From contig CAZJLR010000028.1 of assembly GCA_964546815.1 (NCBI GenBank), forward strand, positions 15,173 through 79,172: a DNA stretch of 64,000 nt. The letters are read 5' to 3'. A program made the position numbers and the translations under genes. The notes under the pieces were generated by a model. It had not been told where the DNA came from and searched no databases. It saw nothing but the letters and a program-made list of their open reading frames with translations. The stretch comes from JAIEPM01 sp964546815. GTDB lineage: Bacteria; Cyanobacteriota; Vampirovibrionia; Obscuribacterales; Obscuribacteraceae. Positions 52,534-60,935 of the stretch are shown one piece after another (the first letter of the stretch is position 1; each line of letters starts with the position of its first letter).

Positions 52534-54027
52534 ATGAGTGCCAAAGAGTTGTTTACGGCTCTGCAAAGTCTGATGGGCAGTGACAAAGTCACGTCAGACA
52601 GCCGTTCCTTGGAAGATCATTCACATGATTATTGCTTGCTTGATTTGCAACGTCGTGTGCATGGCGTGGTGGAAAGCTTGCCGCATTGTGTGGTGAAGCC
52701 TGAGTCAATCGATGATGTGGTGAAGTTGATGTCCTTTGCCAACGAGCGGGCACTGCCTGTGGTGCCGTTTGGAGCGGGGTCGGGAGTTTGTGCCGGGGCT
52801 AAACCGCAGGCAGCTGCGATCGTTCTTGATATGCGGGCGATGCAGGACATTGTTTCTCTCAATGAAACTGCATTGACCGTCACTGTGCAGCCAGGCGTTA
52901 TGGGCATGCAGCTCGAAAAATACTTAAACGCACGTGGCTTTAGCATGGGACACTTTCCGCAGTCGATAGAACTTTCGACAGTTGGTGGATGGGTTTCTAC
53001 AAGGGCCTCGGGGCAGTATTCAAGCAAGTACGGCAGTATTGAAAACATGCTGGTGTCAATGAAAGCAGTCCTGGCGGACGGCACTTTGATCTCTACGAAA
53101 AACGCGCCGCGCTCTGCTTGTGGTCCCAATGTCAATGAAATCTTCATTGGTGCCGAAGGAAGTTTTGCTGTTCTGGTTGAACTCTGCTTCAAAATTCACC
53201 GGCGCCCCAAGCAGCGCAGTATGTGCGCTTTCGAGTTGCGCAGTATGAAAGATGGTTTGGACGTTCTGCGTCGCATTATGCAAGAAGGGTATAAGCCTGC
53301 CCTTTGCCGTCTTTATGACGCGCTTGATGCAGAGCGGCATTTCCCTGGCTGTGTAAGTCGGGGCAGCAGTCTATTGCTTGTTTTGTGCGAGGGTCCCCAT
53401 TTTGTTGCTGAGGCAGAGTGCAAGGGTTGCGCTGCAATTGCAGTTCAGGCTGGTGCGCGCTCAATCGGCGAGGAACCTGTGCGACAGTGGTTGGGCAAGC
53501 GCTTCTATATTCCCAACCTGAAGGAGCTTGCTGAAGAAAAGGGCGTTGTTTTCGACACTATTGAAGTGTCTGGAAATTGGGATGTATTGCCGCGCATTTA
53601 CGATGAAGTAATTGCTGCGCTCAAGCAGGTGCCTGGCTTGTACATGGCTTATGCACATAGTTCTCACAGCTATCAGCAAGGTGGCTGTTTGTACTTTAGC
53701 TTTGCAGTCAAAAAGCCAAACTGGCTGGGCAAGCAGCTTGCACAAAAGCTCACCGCAAAACATTTGGGACGCTTCAATTGCAAGTGCACTTTGGCTCATG
53801 TCGAGCGGTCTTACAGGCTTGCCTGGCAGAAAGTCATGGAGACAACGCTGAAAAATGGCGGCAGTATTTCTCATCATCATGGCATTGGCAAATTGCGCAT
53901 GCCCTGGGTCGCCGAGGAATTGGGCAGCGCTTACAACGTGCTCAAAACTATCAAGAATGCACTTGACCCAAAAGGCATTCTAAACCCGGGCACGCTCTTT
54001 CCTGCCACAGGTGGAGGGGCAAGTTAA
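52534..54027 (+). CDS. Alkyldihydroxyacetonephosphate synthase-like FAD enzyme
   Basis: This 497-residue VAO-type flavoprotein resembles AGPS, which swaps the acyl chain of acyl-DHAP for a fatty alcohol and so makes ether lipids. The FAD region has PFGAGSGVCAGA and SIELSTVGGWVSTRASGQ, with the STVGGWVSTRASG block shared with eukaryotic AGPS. The active-site HHHGIGKLR (His447-449) and AHSSHSYQQGGCLYFSF segments also match AGPS positions. A related D-lactate/glycolate-type oxidase is less likely. The ATG at 52534 has GGGAG at six bases. Its stop overlaps the GlpD start in TAATG. Confidence 0.88.
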   Translation: MSAKELFTALQSLMGSDKVTSDSRSLEDHSHDYCLLDLQRRVHGVVESLPHCVVKPESIDDVVKLMSFANERALPVVPFGAGSGVCAGAKPQAAAIVLDMRAMQDIVSLNETALTVTVQPGVMGMQLEKYLNARGFSMGHFPQSIELSTVGGWVSTRASGQYSSKYGSIENMLVSMKAVLADGTLISTKNAPRSACGPNVNEIFIGAEGSFAVLVELCFKIHRRPKQRSMCAFELRSMKDGLDVLRRIMQEGYKPALCRLYDALDAERHFPGCVSRGSSLLLVLCEGPHFVAEAECKGCAAIAVQAGARSIGEEPVRQWLGKRFYIPNLKELAEEKGVVFDTIEVSGNWDVLPRIYDEVIAALKQVPGLYMAYAHSSHSYQQGGCLYFSFAVKKPNWLGKQLAQKLTAKHLGRFNCKCTLAHVERSYRLAWQKVMETTLKNGGSISHHHGIGKLRMPWVAEELGSAYNVLKTIKNALDPKGILNPGTLFPATGGGAS

Positions 54028-55664
54028 TGCTTTCTTTGCGACGTTCGACAGCAGCCGACTTAAGTGAACGCTGCTTTGACTTCCTCGTGGTCGGCGGCGG
54101 CATCACCGGCTCTGGTATTGCGCAAGATGCAGCTAGCCGCGGGTGCACAGTTTTGCTTGTCGACAAAGGTGATTTTGCCTCGGGTACAAGTGGCAAGAGC
54201 AGCAAGCTCATTCATGGAGGCTTGCGTTATCTTGCTAACTTTCAATTTGCTGTGACGATTGAGTCGCTGGCTGAGCGCTCTATTCAGCAGAAAATCGCGC
54301 CTCATCTGGTTTGGGCAGTGCCTTTTACCGTGCCGACTTATCGCGGTAATGTTTTTGCAAATTTGAAATTGCGTTGTGGCTTGATGCTATACGATTTCCT
54401 CGCTGGGCGGGGCAATAAGCTGCGTCACAAGGCGATTAGTTCTGCGCAGGTGCTCAGCCTTTATCCTGGCATCAGGCGCAAAAATCTCAATGGCGGCTTG
54501 CTCTACTATGACTGCCGCACTGATGATGCGCGCCACACGATTGAGGTGCTGCGTTCTGCGGCGGAGCACGGGGCTCAACTGTGCAACTACATGAGCTTGC
54601 AGTCGACCATCAAAGCATCCAGCGGCAAGCTGCATGGCGCCTGGCTCAAAGATGAAATCTCGGGCAAGTTGATCAAGGTAAACGCTAAACAAATTGTCAA
54701 CGCAACTGGCGTATGGACCGCTGCGACATCGAAAATTGCGGGGGCACATTTTGATGCTGAAGTGTTGGCGTCAAAAGGTGTGCACATTTGTGTTAGCCGT
54801 GAACGGCTGCCGATATTGGGAGCGCTTGTGATTCCCTCGCCGCGCGACTCGCGCTTTATTTTTGCTGTGCCATGGTATGACCGCGTTTTGATTGGCACCA
54901 CAGACAGTGTGTATTCCGGTTCCTTGGATAAGCCTGTGTTGACTGACGACGAGCGAAATTACATGCTCGAGGCTGTTAATAACATGTTTCCGCATCTGCG
55001 GCTTTGCGGGCAGGACATCGTCGGGCAATATGCCGGCTTGCGTCCACTCTTGAAGAATGGCATTAAGGGCTCTAGCGCAGATTTATCTCGGCAGCACTGT
55101 CTGCAAGTTTCGCCCGAGGGGCTGATTTCAATTGCAGGCGGGAAGCTTACCACATACAGGCTCATGGCTAAGGAAACTGTAGATCTGGCGTTGAAAGTTA
55201 TGGCTCAAAGTAAAGCTTTGCCGGCAAACTGGCGTCGATGTAAAAGTGCTGAAATCATGTTGGGTGGATTTTCGCCGGGCGACGATTGCAGCAAGATTTT
55301 GCTTCAATTGGAAAAAGAGGCGTTGGCGATGGGTCTGAGTGAAGATAGTGCCAGATATCTGCCTCGCGTTTATGGAAAACGCTGCCTAGAGCTGTTTCGA
55401 ATCTTGCGTGATGAGCCGGGGCTTGCTGCGCCAATTGCAGCAGGACACCCATATGTAATGGCTCAGGTTGTTTATGCAATCAAGTACGAAGCTGCACAAA
55501 CACTGGCAGATGTATTGTGCAGACGCATAAGGCTTGCGCTGCTCGACAGAGACACAGCTGTCAGTGTGATGGCAAAAGTGCATGACATAATGGCTGCGCA
55601 TTTGGCTTGGCGTGCGGAAGACAGAGATATGAGACTTCTGGCGTGCCGGGCGGAAATGGAGTAA
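54027..55664 (+). CDS. glpD: FAD-dependent glycerol-3-phosphate dehydrogenase
   Basis: This enzyme oxidises glycerol-3-phosphate to DHAP and passes electrons to quinone. The 545-residue protein has VVGGGITGSGIAQDAASRG, the signature SGTSGKSSKLIHGGLRYL, PFLVPTY-like PFTVPTY, GGKLTTYRLMA near residue 370 and a C-terminal helical DAO_C domain. It is translationally coupled to the AGPS-like gene (one-base overlap) with GGAGGGG upstream. Coupling to an AGPS-like enzyme suggests DHAP is fed to, or taken from, ether-lipid metabolism. Confidence 0.94.
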   Translation: MLSLRRSTAADLSERCFDFLVVGGGITGSGIAQDAASRGCTVLLVDKGDFASGTSGKSSKLIHGGLRYLANFQFAVTIESLAERSIQQKIAPHLVWAVPFTVPTYRGNVFANLKLRCGLMLYDFLAGRGNKLRHKAISSAQVLSLYPGIRRKNLNGGLLYYDCRTDDARHTIEVLRSAAEHGAQLCNYMSLQSTIKASSGKLHGAWLKDEISGKLIKVNAKQIVNATGVWTAATSKIAGAHFDAEVLASKGVHICVSRERLPILGALVIPSPRDSRFIFAVPWYDRVLIGTTDSVYSGSLDKPVLTDDERNYMLEAVNNMFPHLRLCGQDIVGQYAGLRPLLKNGIKGSSADLSRQHCLQVSPEGLISIAGGKLTTYRLMAKETVDLALKVMAQSKALPANWRRCKSAEIMLGGFSPGDDCSKILLQLEKEALAMGLSEDSARYLPRVYGKRCLELFRILRDEPGLAAPIAAGHPYVMAQVVYAIKYEAAQTLADVLCRRIRLALLDRDTAVSVMAKVHDIMAAHLAWRAEDRDMRLLACRAEME

Positions 55665-55670
55665 AAATCT

Positions 55671-56492
55671 ATGTTTTTCAAAAAGGATTCTCTATACTTT
55701 GCAGGTCGCCGTCCACGCATTATGGCTCATCGTGGCGCTTCGGGCACCTGTCCGGAAAACACAATGCTGTCTTTCAAACAGGCTCTCAGTGATGGTGCCG
55801 ACGTACTCGAGATGGATGTGCAAGTAAGTGAAGATGGCGAAGCGGTTGTGATTCACGACCCCAGCGTTGACCGCACTTGTAATGCGCACGGTTTGGTCAG
55901 GCAGTTCAAATATTCTGCATTATGCAAGTTCGATGCAGCATATCGGTATACCGCCGATGGTGGCATCACTTTTCCCTTTAGAGCTAAAGGGGTTTGCTTG
56001 CCGAGATTTGAAGACGTTCTGCGGGACTTTCCCCGTACACCGATTAACGTTGAAATCAAAGACTCCAGCCCAGTATTGATAAGCCGAATGAGCCAACTCT
56101 TGCGAAAGTACGGGCGCTTTGATGAGGGTTCTGTTCTTGTGGCTGCCGATAGTCATCAAATTATGCAGGCATTTAGAAAGGCTGCTCCCGAAGCAATCAC
56201 CGGCAGCAGCAGTAGGGAGGTTTATCGATTTGTGATTGGAAGTTGCTTGCATTTGCCCGATTGTTTTATTCGGCCTGCTGGTTATGCCTTTCAAATTCCG
56301 GCGACAAAAAAGGGTCTGTCTATTGCCGGCGCTACTGTTATAAAACGTGCGCAGGACATGGGCGCAGAGATTCATGTCTGGACTGTGAATGATCCTTTGC
56401 AGATGAAGTCTCTAATAAAGCTCGGTGTGGATGGCATATTTACAGACCACCCTGCTTTGATGAAAAATTTGCTTAGCCAGCGCAGTGTCTGA
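55671..56492 (+). CDS. Glycerophosphodiester phosphodiesterase
   Basis: The enzyme releases glycerol-3-phosphate from glycerophosphodiesters. The 273-residue protein has the GDPD motifs MAHRGASGTCPENTML, LEMDVQVSEDGEAVVIHDP, INVEIKD and VWTVNDP, and the family length. No signal peptide is seen, so a cytoplasmic enzyme of the UgpQ class is likely. It starts six bases after the GlpD stop with GGAG eight to nine bases upstream. It ends an operon in which its product is the GlpD substrate. A terminator follows. Confidence 0.94.
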   Translation: MFFKKDSLYFAGRRPRIMAHRGASGTCPENTMLSFKQALSDGADVLEMDVQVSEDGEAVVIHDPSVDRTCNAHGLVRQFKYSALCKFDAAYRYTADGGITFPFRAKGVCLPRFEDVLRDFPRTPINVEIKDSSPVLISRMSQLLRKYGRFDEGSVLVAADSHQIMQAFRKAAPEAITGSSSREVYRFVIGSCLHLPDCFIRPAGYAFQIPATKKGLSIAGATVIKRAQDMGAEIHVWTVNDPLQMKSLIKLGVDGIFTDHPALMKNLLSQRSV

Positions 56493-56503
56493 ACAGTGCT
56501 GAT

Positions 56504-56536
56504 GGGAAGGACGGCTGATTGTTGGCCGTCCTTCCC
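56504..56536 (+). terminator. Strong terminator of the GMC-AGPS-GlpD-GDPD operon
   Basis: A perfect 12-bp stem GGGAAGGACGGC with a nine-base loop is followed by spaced T-runs over about 55 bases (ATTTATTTT, AATTTTTTAGC, TTTTTGC, CTTTTTC, GTTTTTG). Confidence 0.9.
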
Positions 56537-56975
56537 ATTTATTTTCTGTAATTTTTTAGCTTTTTGCACTTTTTCTTTAGTTTTTGATTTTGTCTGGCTT
56601 GGTGGCGCTCTTTGCCTCTCAATTATGAGCCGCTAGTGCAAGCTCTACACTAGAGTCGAAGGGATGATATGGGACTATTACGATTGTCTCTGTGCTCGGT
56701 TGTCGCGGCGCGAGCCCCTGTCCATGCTGGTTTTGGGGCTTGCAATATTTGTTTGTTTTGATTGCTATGCGGCGTTGCTCTGTGTGAGCCTTAGTTATCC
56801 ATTTTTCCCATTCCGCAAATCACAGGTTAGCCAAGCCCCCCAATATTCAGAGCTCTTCGCAAATATTTTTTTTCGCTGTCATAGGGCGAAGAGTTCTCTT
56901 ATTGGCTGCTTCTAATCTGTGCGTCAACCTTGCGCGAGTGCTTCAGTTTCAAACTCTTTCAGAACAGGAGATGCT
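56537..56975. other. Gene-free stretch before the TPM-like gene
   Basis: A weak open frame at 56664-56915 has one hydrophobic helix but no Shine-Dalgarno or family. I treat the stretch as non-coding, with the promoter of the TPM-like gene. Confidence 0.4.
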
Positions 56976-57488
56976 ATGGAACCAAGAGTGAAAAGCTCTT
57001 TGGACGAGCAACGCGTTTGGCTTGCGCCAACGTGGATCGACGATGATGTGCCGGCGGTAAATTGCGCTCAACTTGAGCGAACGCTGAATCGTCTTGGTCG
57101 CAACAACCGCGTCAATTTTTTCGTGACCTGCACGCGCCAAGAAGACACCGGCATGAACGCTGCGCTGGTTGCCACAAGCCAGTTGCAGACCTACAGTCGG
57201 CAGCGCGGATTTCCAGTCAACGACTACGTCGTGCTGGCTCTCGTGCGCAGCAAGCGCAAGTACCCCCAGACCGGGCTTCACACCTATGCCGCCGGCATGC
57301 GTGTCGGCCGTGTCTTGCGACTGGCTGGCTTCACCGAAGCCGACCAGGCGCGAGTCTTGAACGAGGCGGGTCGCTGGCTGCAGTGGGACAACCCTGAGCC
57401 CAGCCCGCAAGAGTTCATCATCGAAGTCTGCGGCAAAGTCTGCGAAGAACTGTCCGAGGTCTACCGGGGTCGTTCGACCCGCTGCTAA
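56976..57488 (+). CDS. Small TPM-like domain protein (tentative)
   Basis: This 170-residue protein has no signal peptide in this reading. Residues 20-130 recall the TPM fold: a helix pair and strand (LERTLNRLGRNNRVNFFVTC), then VVLALVRSKRKYPQTGLHTY with a late Tyr/Ala-Ala-Gly. The likeness is weak and is an inference. The ATG has AGGAG at five bases. G/C-ending codons leave the opposite strand open. It is followed 124 bases later by a coiled-coil membrane protein, with which it may work. The C-terminus ends in an Arg/Ser/Cys-rich tail. Confidence 0.6.
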   Translation: MEPRVKSSLDEQRVWLAPTWIDDDVPAVNCAQLERTLNRLGRNNRVNFFVTCTRQEDTGMNAALVATSQLQTYSRQRGFPVNDYVVLALVRSKRKYPQTGLHTYAAGMRVGRVLRLAGFTEADQARVLNEAGRWLQWDNPEPSPQEFIIEVCGKVCEELSEVYRGRSTRC

Positions 57489-57612
57489 GTCAAGTTTGGC
57501 GTGAATGCTCATCTGTGAGCGTTCAGCAATTCAAGATTCATCTGCAGCAGAGTGAGTGTCCTGTGTCGGGCGCTCTTGCTGCTGCATCACACCTTCGTTG
57601 GAGTTCATTTCC

Positions 57613-59463
57613 ATGACGAATTCTGTCAACTACGGTCGCCGCGGTCAGGCGAATCCCCTGGTCTTCGGCGGCATCGCAGTCGCGGCGGTGGTGATCATCG
57701 GCATCATCATCTTCGCCGTGCGTCACCACAGCAAAGAAGTCGCGCGCACCAGCACGCAGGCGCACATCGCCGCTTGCAACGCGTTCCAGTCCCAGATTCA
57801 GCAAGAGAAGGGTCAGCTGTCCGGTGCCGGGCTCAAGTTCGACCCGTACCAGAGCCGTTTCGATGAAGCGGTGCGTGAGCAGAAGAAAGCCGAAGCCGTG
57901 GTCGACCGCGACCCGCATCAGGCTGAGCAAGTCGCAACCGATGCCGAGCATCACTTCCAGGCTGTTCTGTCTGACTTGCAGCTTGCTGTGCAAGTGAAGA
58001 CCGACAAGACTGGCACCGATGCTCTGGCGAATGCCAGAAGCCGTGTTGCAGACCAGCGCCGGCTGACTGTCAATTACGCTTATCCCGGCATCGCGGCGAT
58101 CAAGTCTGATACCTATCGACTGGACGAGCAGGGTTACAATCCTGACAGCAACCTGGGTGCTGCCAGCCGCTTGCTCGGCACGGTCGAACCCAAGCTCGAA
58201 GCCGGTAAGCCGCAGGAAGCTGCGTCTGTCCTGCACGAGGCAAAGACTGAATGCAGCAATGCTTTGCGTTGCATCGACGTCACTTTGTCGAGCAAAGAGC
58301 GCGTCGAAAAGCAGATGAATTCCATTCGCTCCAAGTGCGAAAGCGCCGACAACCGACTGGAAGCCGAAGTTCAGCAAGCTTATTTCGCGCAGCAGTTCGT
58401 CACCGCTGCCAGTCGCATGGACTCGCTGAACAAGCTCATCGAAGACCGTCGGGAAACGCGCGAGTTGGTTGTTTTCTGCCAGCGTCTGTCGGGCGATGTC
58501 GGGCGAACTGTCGATGACAACAGCGATTACACCTCGCCTGCCACCGACAATGAGTACCAGTCGTTGAAGAATCAGCTCAGCACCTTGTCCGAAGCCAGCA
58601 AGCAAGCCACTGCAAACTGGGCTGACCTGCGCGCGCAGGCTCAGCAGTTGGAAAAGAGCTTGAATGCGGTGAAGGAACGGGCTGCGCAGGCGCACAAGGA
58701 CTACGACGACGCCTTGTTCGCGGTGAAAACTCTGCGCAATTCGTATGAAGACGCTGACCGAACTGCCAATCCGCCGCTGAGCTGGTTTGCCCAGAGCCTG
58801 CATCCGGACGTCAGCAACACCGTGAAGGATCAGGCGAAGGAACTCACCGAGCAGCAAACCCGGCTTGAGCGCTTGGTCAAGCAAAGCAAGCAAGACTGGC
58901 GCCAGATCAAGGCTGATGCTGAAGCTGCCAGCGCCAAGTTGAACGACCTCAAGAAGATGCATGCTGAAGACATGCAGCGGCTTGACGAATTGAATCGCCA
59001 GAAAGACCTGCTGAAGCGCGTCACGTCCTACGGTCGATACAGCTCTACCATCAATGGCAAGACCTATGATGCCGGCGAAGTCTGCCGTCGTGATCGCGAT
59101 TTCAACAATCACTGGGACGATGCCAGCAGCCGTGCGGAAGCTGCCTTGCGGGCTTGGCGCCTGCGTGAGCGCATCGGCTTTGACGAAGCGATGAAGTCCT
59201 TGAAGCAGGAAATCGGCAAGTTGAATAGCCTCGGCTACTACAACATGCTGCGTATGCTGCGAGACAGCAAGGACATGGTTGCCCAGCGAACTGCGTGGAG
59301 CAACGGTTATCGCGACGACAAGAGCAGCAGCGAATGGGTTGATGGTTTCGTGTCGAAGCGAGCCGTCGGCGCCAATGGTCTCTGGGAGCCGGATACCACC
59401 AGCAGCACTGGTGGCAGCGCGGACTTCGGTCCTGCGCCGGACTTCAAAGCTCCGTGGAACTGA
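57613..59463 (+). CDS. Single-pass membrane protein with long coiled coils
   Basis: This 616-residue protein has an N-terminal membrane helix (PLVFGGIAVAAVVIIGIIIFAV, about 15-36). Almost 500 residues of alpha-helical, Glu/Lys/Gln/Ala-rich sequence follow, typical of coiled coils. A short Ser/Gly-rich tail ends the protein. This layout is seen in proteins that accompany TPM-domain proteins and LemA, but no family is recognised. The ATG at 57613 has GGAG about ten bases upstream. G/C-ending codons make the minus strand open over the whole gene, and that antisense frame is rejected. A strong terminator follows. Confidence 0.72.
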   Translation: MTNSVNYGRRGQANPLVFGGIAVAAVVIIGIIIFAVRHHSKEVARTSTQAHIAACNAFQSQIQQEKGQLSGAGLKFDPYQSRFDEAVREQKKAEAVVDRDPHQAEQVATDAEHHFQAVLSDLQLAVQVKTDKTGTDALANARSRVADQRRLTVNYAYPGIAAIKSDTYRLDEQGYNPDSNLGAASRLLGTVEPKLEAGKPQEAASVLHEAKTECSNALRCIDVTLSSKERVEKQMNSIRSKCESADNRLEAEVQQAYFAQQFVTAASRMDSLNKLIEDRRETRELVVFCQRLSGDVGRTVDDNSDYTSPATDNEYQSLKNQLSTLSEASKQATANWADLRAQAQQLEKSLNAVKERAAQAHKDYDDALFAVKTLRNSYEDADRTANPPLSWFAQSLHPDVSNTVKDQAKELTEQQTRLERLVKQSKQDWRQIKADAEAASAKLNDLKKMHAEDMQRLDELNRQKDLLKRVTSYGRYSSTINGKTYDAGEVCRRDRDFNNHWDDASSRAEAALRAWRLRERIGFDEAMKSLKQEIGKLNSLGYYNMLRMLRDSKDMVAQRTAWSNGYRDDKSSSEWVDGFVSKRAVGANGLWEPDTTSSTGGSADFGPAPDFKAPWN

Positions 59464-59487
59464 GCTTCGTTGACCGTTAGTTAACCC

Positions 59488-59524
59488 GGGCGGGAGCCAT
59501 CCATCTCGATGGTGGCTCCCGCCC
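59488..59524 (+). terminator. Very stable hairpin after the coiled-coil gene
   Basis: An 18-base arm GGGCGGGAGCCATCCATC pairs with its complement with a single mismatch (T against T) and almost no loop. The downstream CTCTGTC is only mildly T-rich. Confidence 0.8.
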
Positions 59525-59571
59525 TCTGTCGTAGTATCGAAATCCAAAACCAATTACAGGGAGAGTCGAAG

Positions 59572-59775
59572 ATGCGTAAACTTGTGATTGCTCTGGCGCT
59601 TTGCGCCTCGTGTTTCGCCACCGGTTGCACCGCGGTTTATGTGCGCGAACCTGTTCGCCACATTCAAGTCACGCCCGCCATGCCGCAGCAAGACCTGCCC
59701 CCGCGCCAACCCGTGCACAGCACCCCCGGCCAGGAATCGCCGCCGGCGCTGTACTTCTTCCGCTTCGGCTGGTAA
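59572..59775 (+). CDS. Small lipoprotein
   Basis: This 67-residue protein has a type II signal peptide with lipobox FATGC (Cys at about 19). A Pro/Gln-rich mature part of about 48 residues ends ALYFFRFGW. No family is recognised. The ATG has GGGAG at eight bases. A terminator with TTTTTG follows. Confidence 0.75.
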   Translation: MRKLVIALALCASCFATGCTAVYVREPVRHIQVTPAMPQQDLPPRQPVHSTPGQESPPALYFFRFGW

Positions 59776-59787
59776 CCCAGCCTTACC

Positions 59788-59830
59788 CTGGGGGAGATTG
59801 GCTCACAAAGCCCGTCTCCCCCAGTTTTTG
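59788..59830 (+). terminator. Terminator of the small lipoprotein gene
   Basis: CTGGGGGAGA pairs with TCTCCCCCAG around an 18-base loop, followed by TTTTTG. Confidence 0.88.
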
Positions 59831-59882
59831 TTATTTTGCAATATACGATACCGCATAGTATGATAATCACATACTTCAAGGA

Positions 59883-59986
59883 TTGTAGGGGCGACGCCAT
59901 GCGTCGCCCGGAAGTTAAGTAGCGGTTCTCGCTTAGACAGTTTCGCCCTATGAATTGGCGGGCGACGCCATGCGTCGCCCCTACAA
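59883..59986. repeat. REP/BIME-like palindromic element, copy 2
   Basis: The element starts TTGTAGGGGCGACGCC and ends GCGTCGCCCCTACAA. Each end is a near-perfect palindrome GGGCGACGCCATGCGTCGCC, and the two ends are inverted copies of each other about 100 bases apart. It lies between the small lipoprotein terminator and the end of the Gly-rich gene, ending nine bases before that gene's stop. Confidence 0.88.
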
Positions 59987-59994
59987 GAGTCCCG

Positions 59995-60663
59995 CTACTG
60001 CTTATCTTTCGGCTTCTGAACGTCGCCCGGTATGCTGCCCGTATTTTTTTCCGCGCCGTCGATAATAACGTCATGCAATCTGTCGTTTGAGATTTGCTTG
60101 CCCCATCCGTTGCCGCCGCCGCCTGTTGGGGTGTTCATCCATTCGCGCTCGCCGACGACTTTGTTGCCTTCTTTTACTGTTTCCTTGCCGACACTGATGG
60201 ATAGGTTATCTTTGCTGGCGCCACCTTTGAGTTCAAAGCGTCCTTGCGACTCCGATGTTTCTACTGTTGTTTTAGAGCCGCTTCTACCGCCACCGCCGCC
60301 ACCACCCTGAATGGATGATTCAATCTTCATTTCAGAGCCTTGTGCCTTGAGTGTGTCGTTTACTTTGTTGACCAGAGCTTCGGCTTTGTCTGGCCCTTGC
60401 TGCATTGCTTTGCCAATTGAGCGATTTATATTTTGCCGGTCTTCGCCTTTGCCAAAGCCGTCGTTAATGATCATAGTTCGTGCAATTTTTTCTGCTTCTG
60501 AATTGATATCGTATTTAGCAGGCTGCTTTTCCGCAGGACCCCTTTCCGGCTTCGTCTGTCCAGCGACCATGTCAAATAATTCAGCGTGCATTTTGTTGTG
60601 GGCTGAATTTGTGTCGCCGTTTTTTCCTGCGCGCTCTTCTGGTGGTGGCGGTACGTCTTTCAT
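59995..60663 (-). CDS. Gly-rich hydrophilic protein of unknown function
   Basis: This 222-residue protein has no signal peptide or membrane helix. It carries a Lys/Glu/Gln-rich first half, then SIQGGGGGGGRSGSKTTVE (a run of seven Gly) and a polar second half. No family is recognised. It may be a secreted or surface protein carried by an unseen route, or a cytosolic stress-type protein. The ATG at 60663 has GAGG 12 bases upstream; a TTG at 60687 is an alternative. The stop lies at the edge of a REP element. Whether it is expressed cannot be judged. Confidence 0.65.
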   Translation of the reverse strand: MKDVPPPPEERAGKNGDTNSAHNKMHAELFDMVAGQTKPERGPAEKQPAKYDINSEAEKIARTMIINDGFGKGEDRQNINRSIGKAMQQGPDKAEALVNKVNDTLKAQGSEMKIESSIQGGGGGGGRSGSKTTVETSESQGRFELKGGASKDNLSISVGKETVKEGNKVVGEREWMNTPTGGGGNGWGKQISNDRLHDVIIDGAEKNTGSIPGDVQKPKDKQ

Positions 60664-60807
60664 GTTTAGGCTAGCCTCAGACTGCAACTATGCTTTTTAT
60701 ACCCAGACAGGGTTCGTTTAATGTTGCGCTTGGCATCTGGCTGTTTTGTAGCACAGGCATTTAAAAGTCAAAAAGGCAAAAAAAGGTCGAAAATGCAAAA
60801 AAATGAC

Positions 60808-60858
60808 GGAGGGGTGCAAAACAAACAGGACATTGTCCCGTTCGCTTTACACCCCTCC
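60808..60858 (-). terminator. Terminator of the second patatin gene with a T-tail
   Basis: GGAGGGGTG pairs with CACCCCTCC, with a small inner GGAC/GTCC stem. On the minus strand T-runs follow at 60800-60760 and close on GACTTTTAAA. Confidence 0.8.
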
Positions 60859-60935
60859 AGGTTCATCGAGATGGCAGAAACCATTTGTTCTGCGCATCTC
60901 AGTTCGCCAGTCGCTGAGCATGAAGTCGTAGTTTC

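Noticed and set aside
56664..56915. 83-residue open frame with one hydrophobic helix
   Set aside because: No Shine-Dalgarno, rare start context and low-complexity composition; too weak to call.
57538..59553. 671-residue open frame on the minus strand, longer than the sense gene
   Set aside because: No ribosome site, no fold pattern, and it spans the terminator at 59488. The plus-strand coiled-coil gene has a proper start, membrane helix and terminator.
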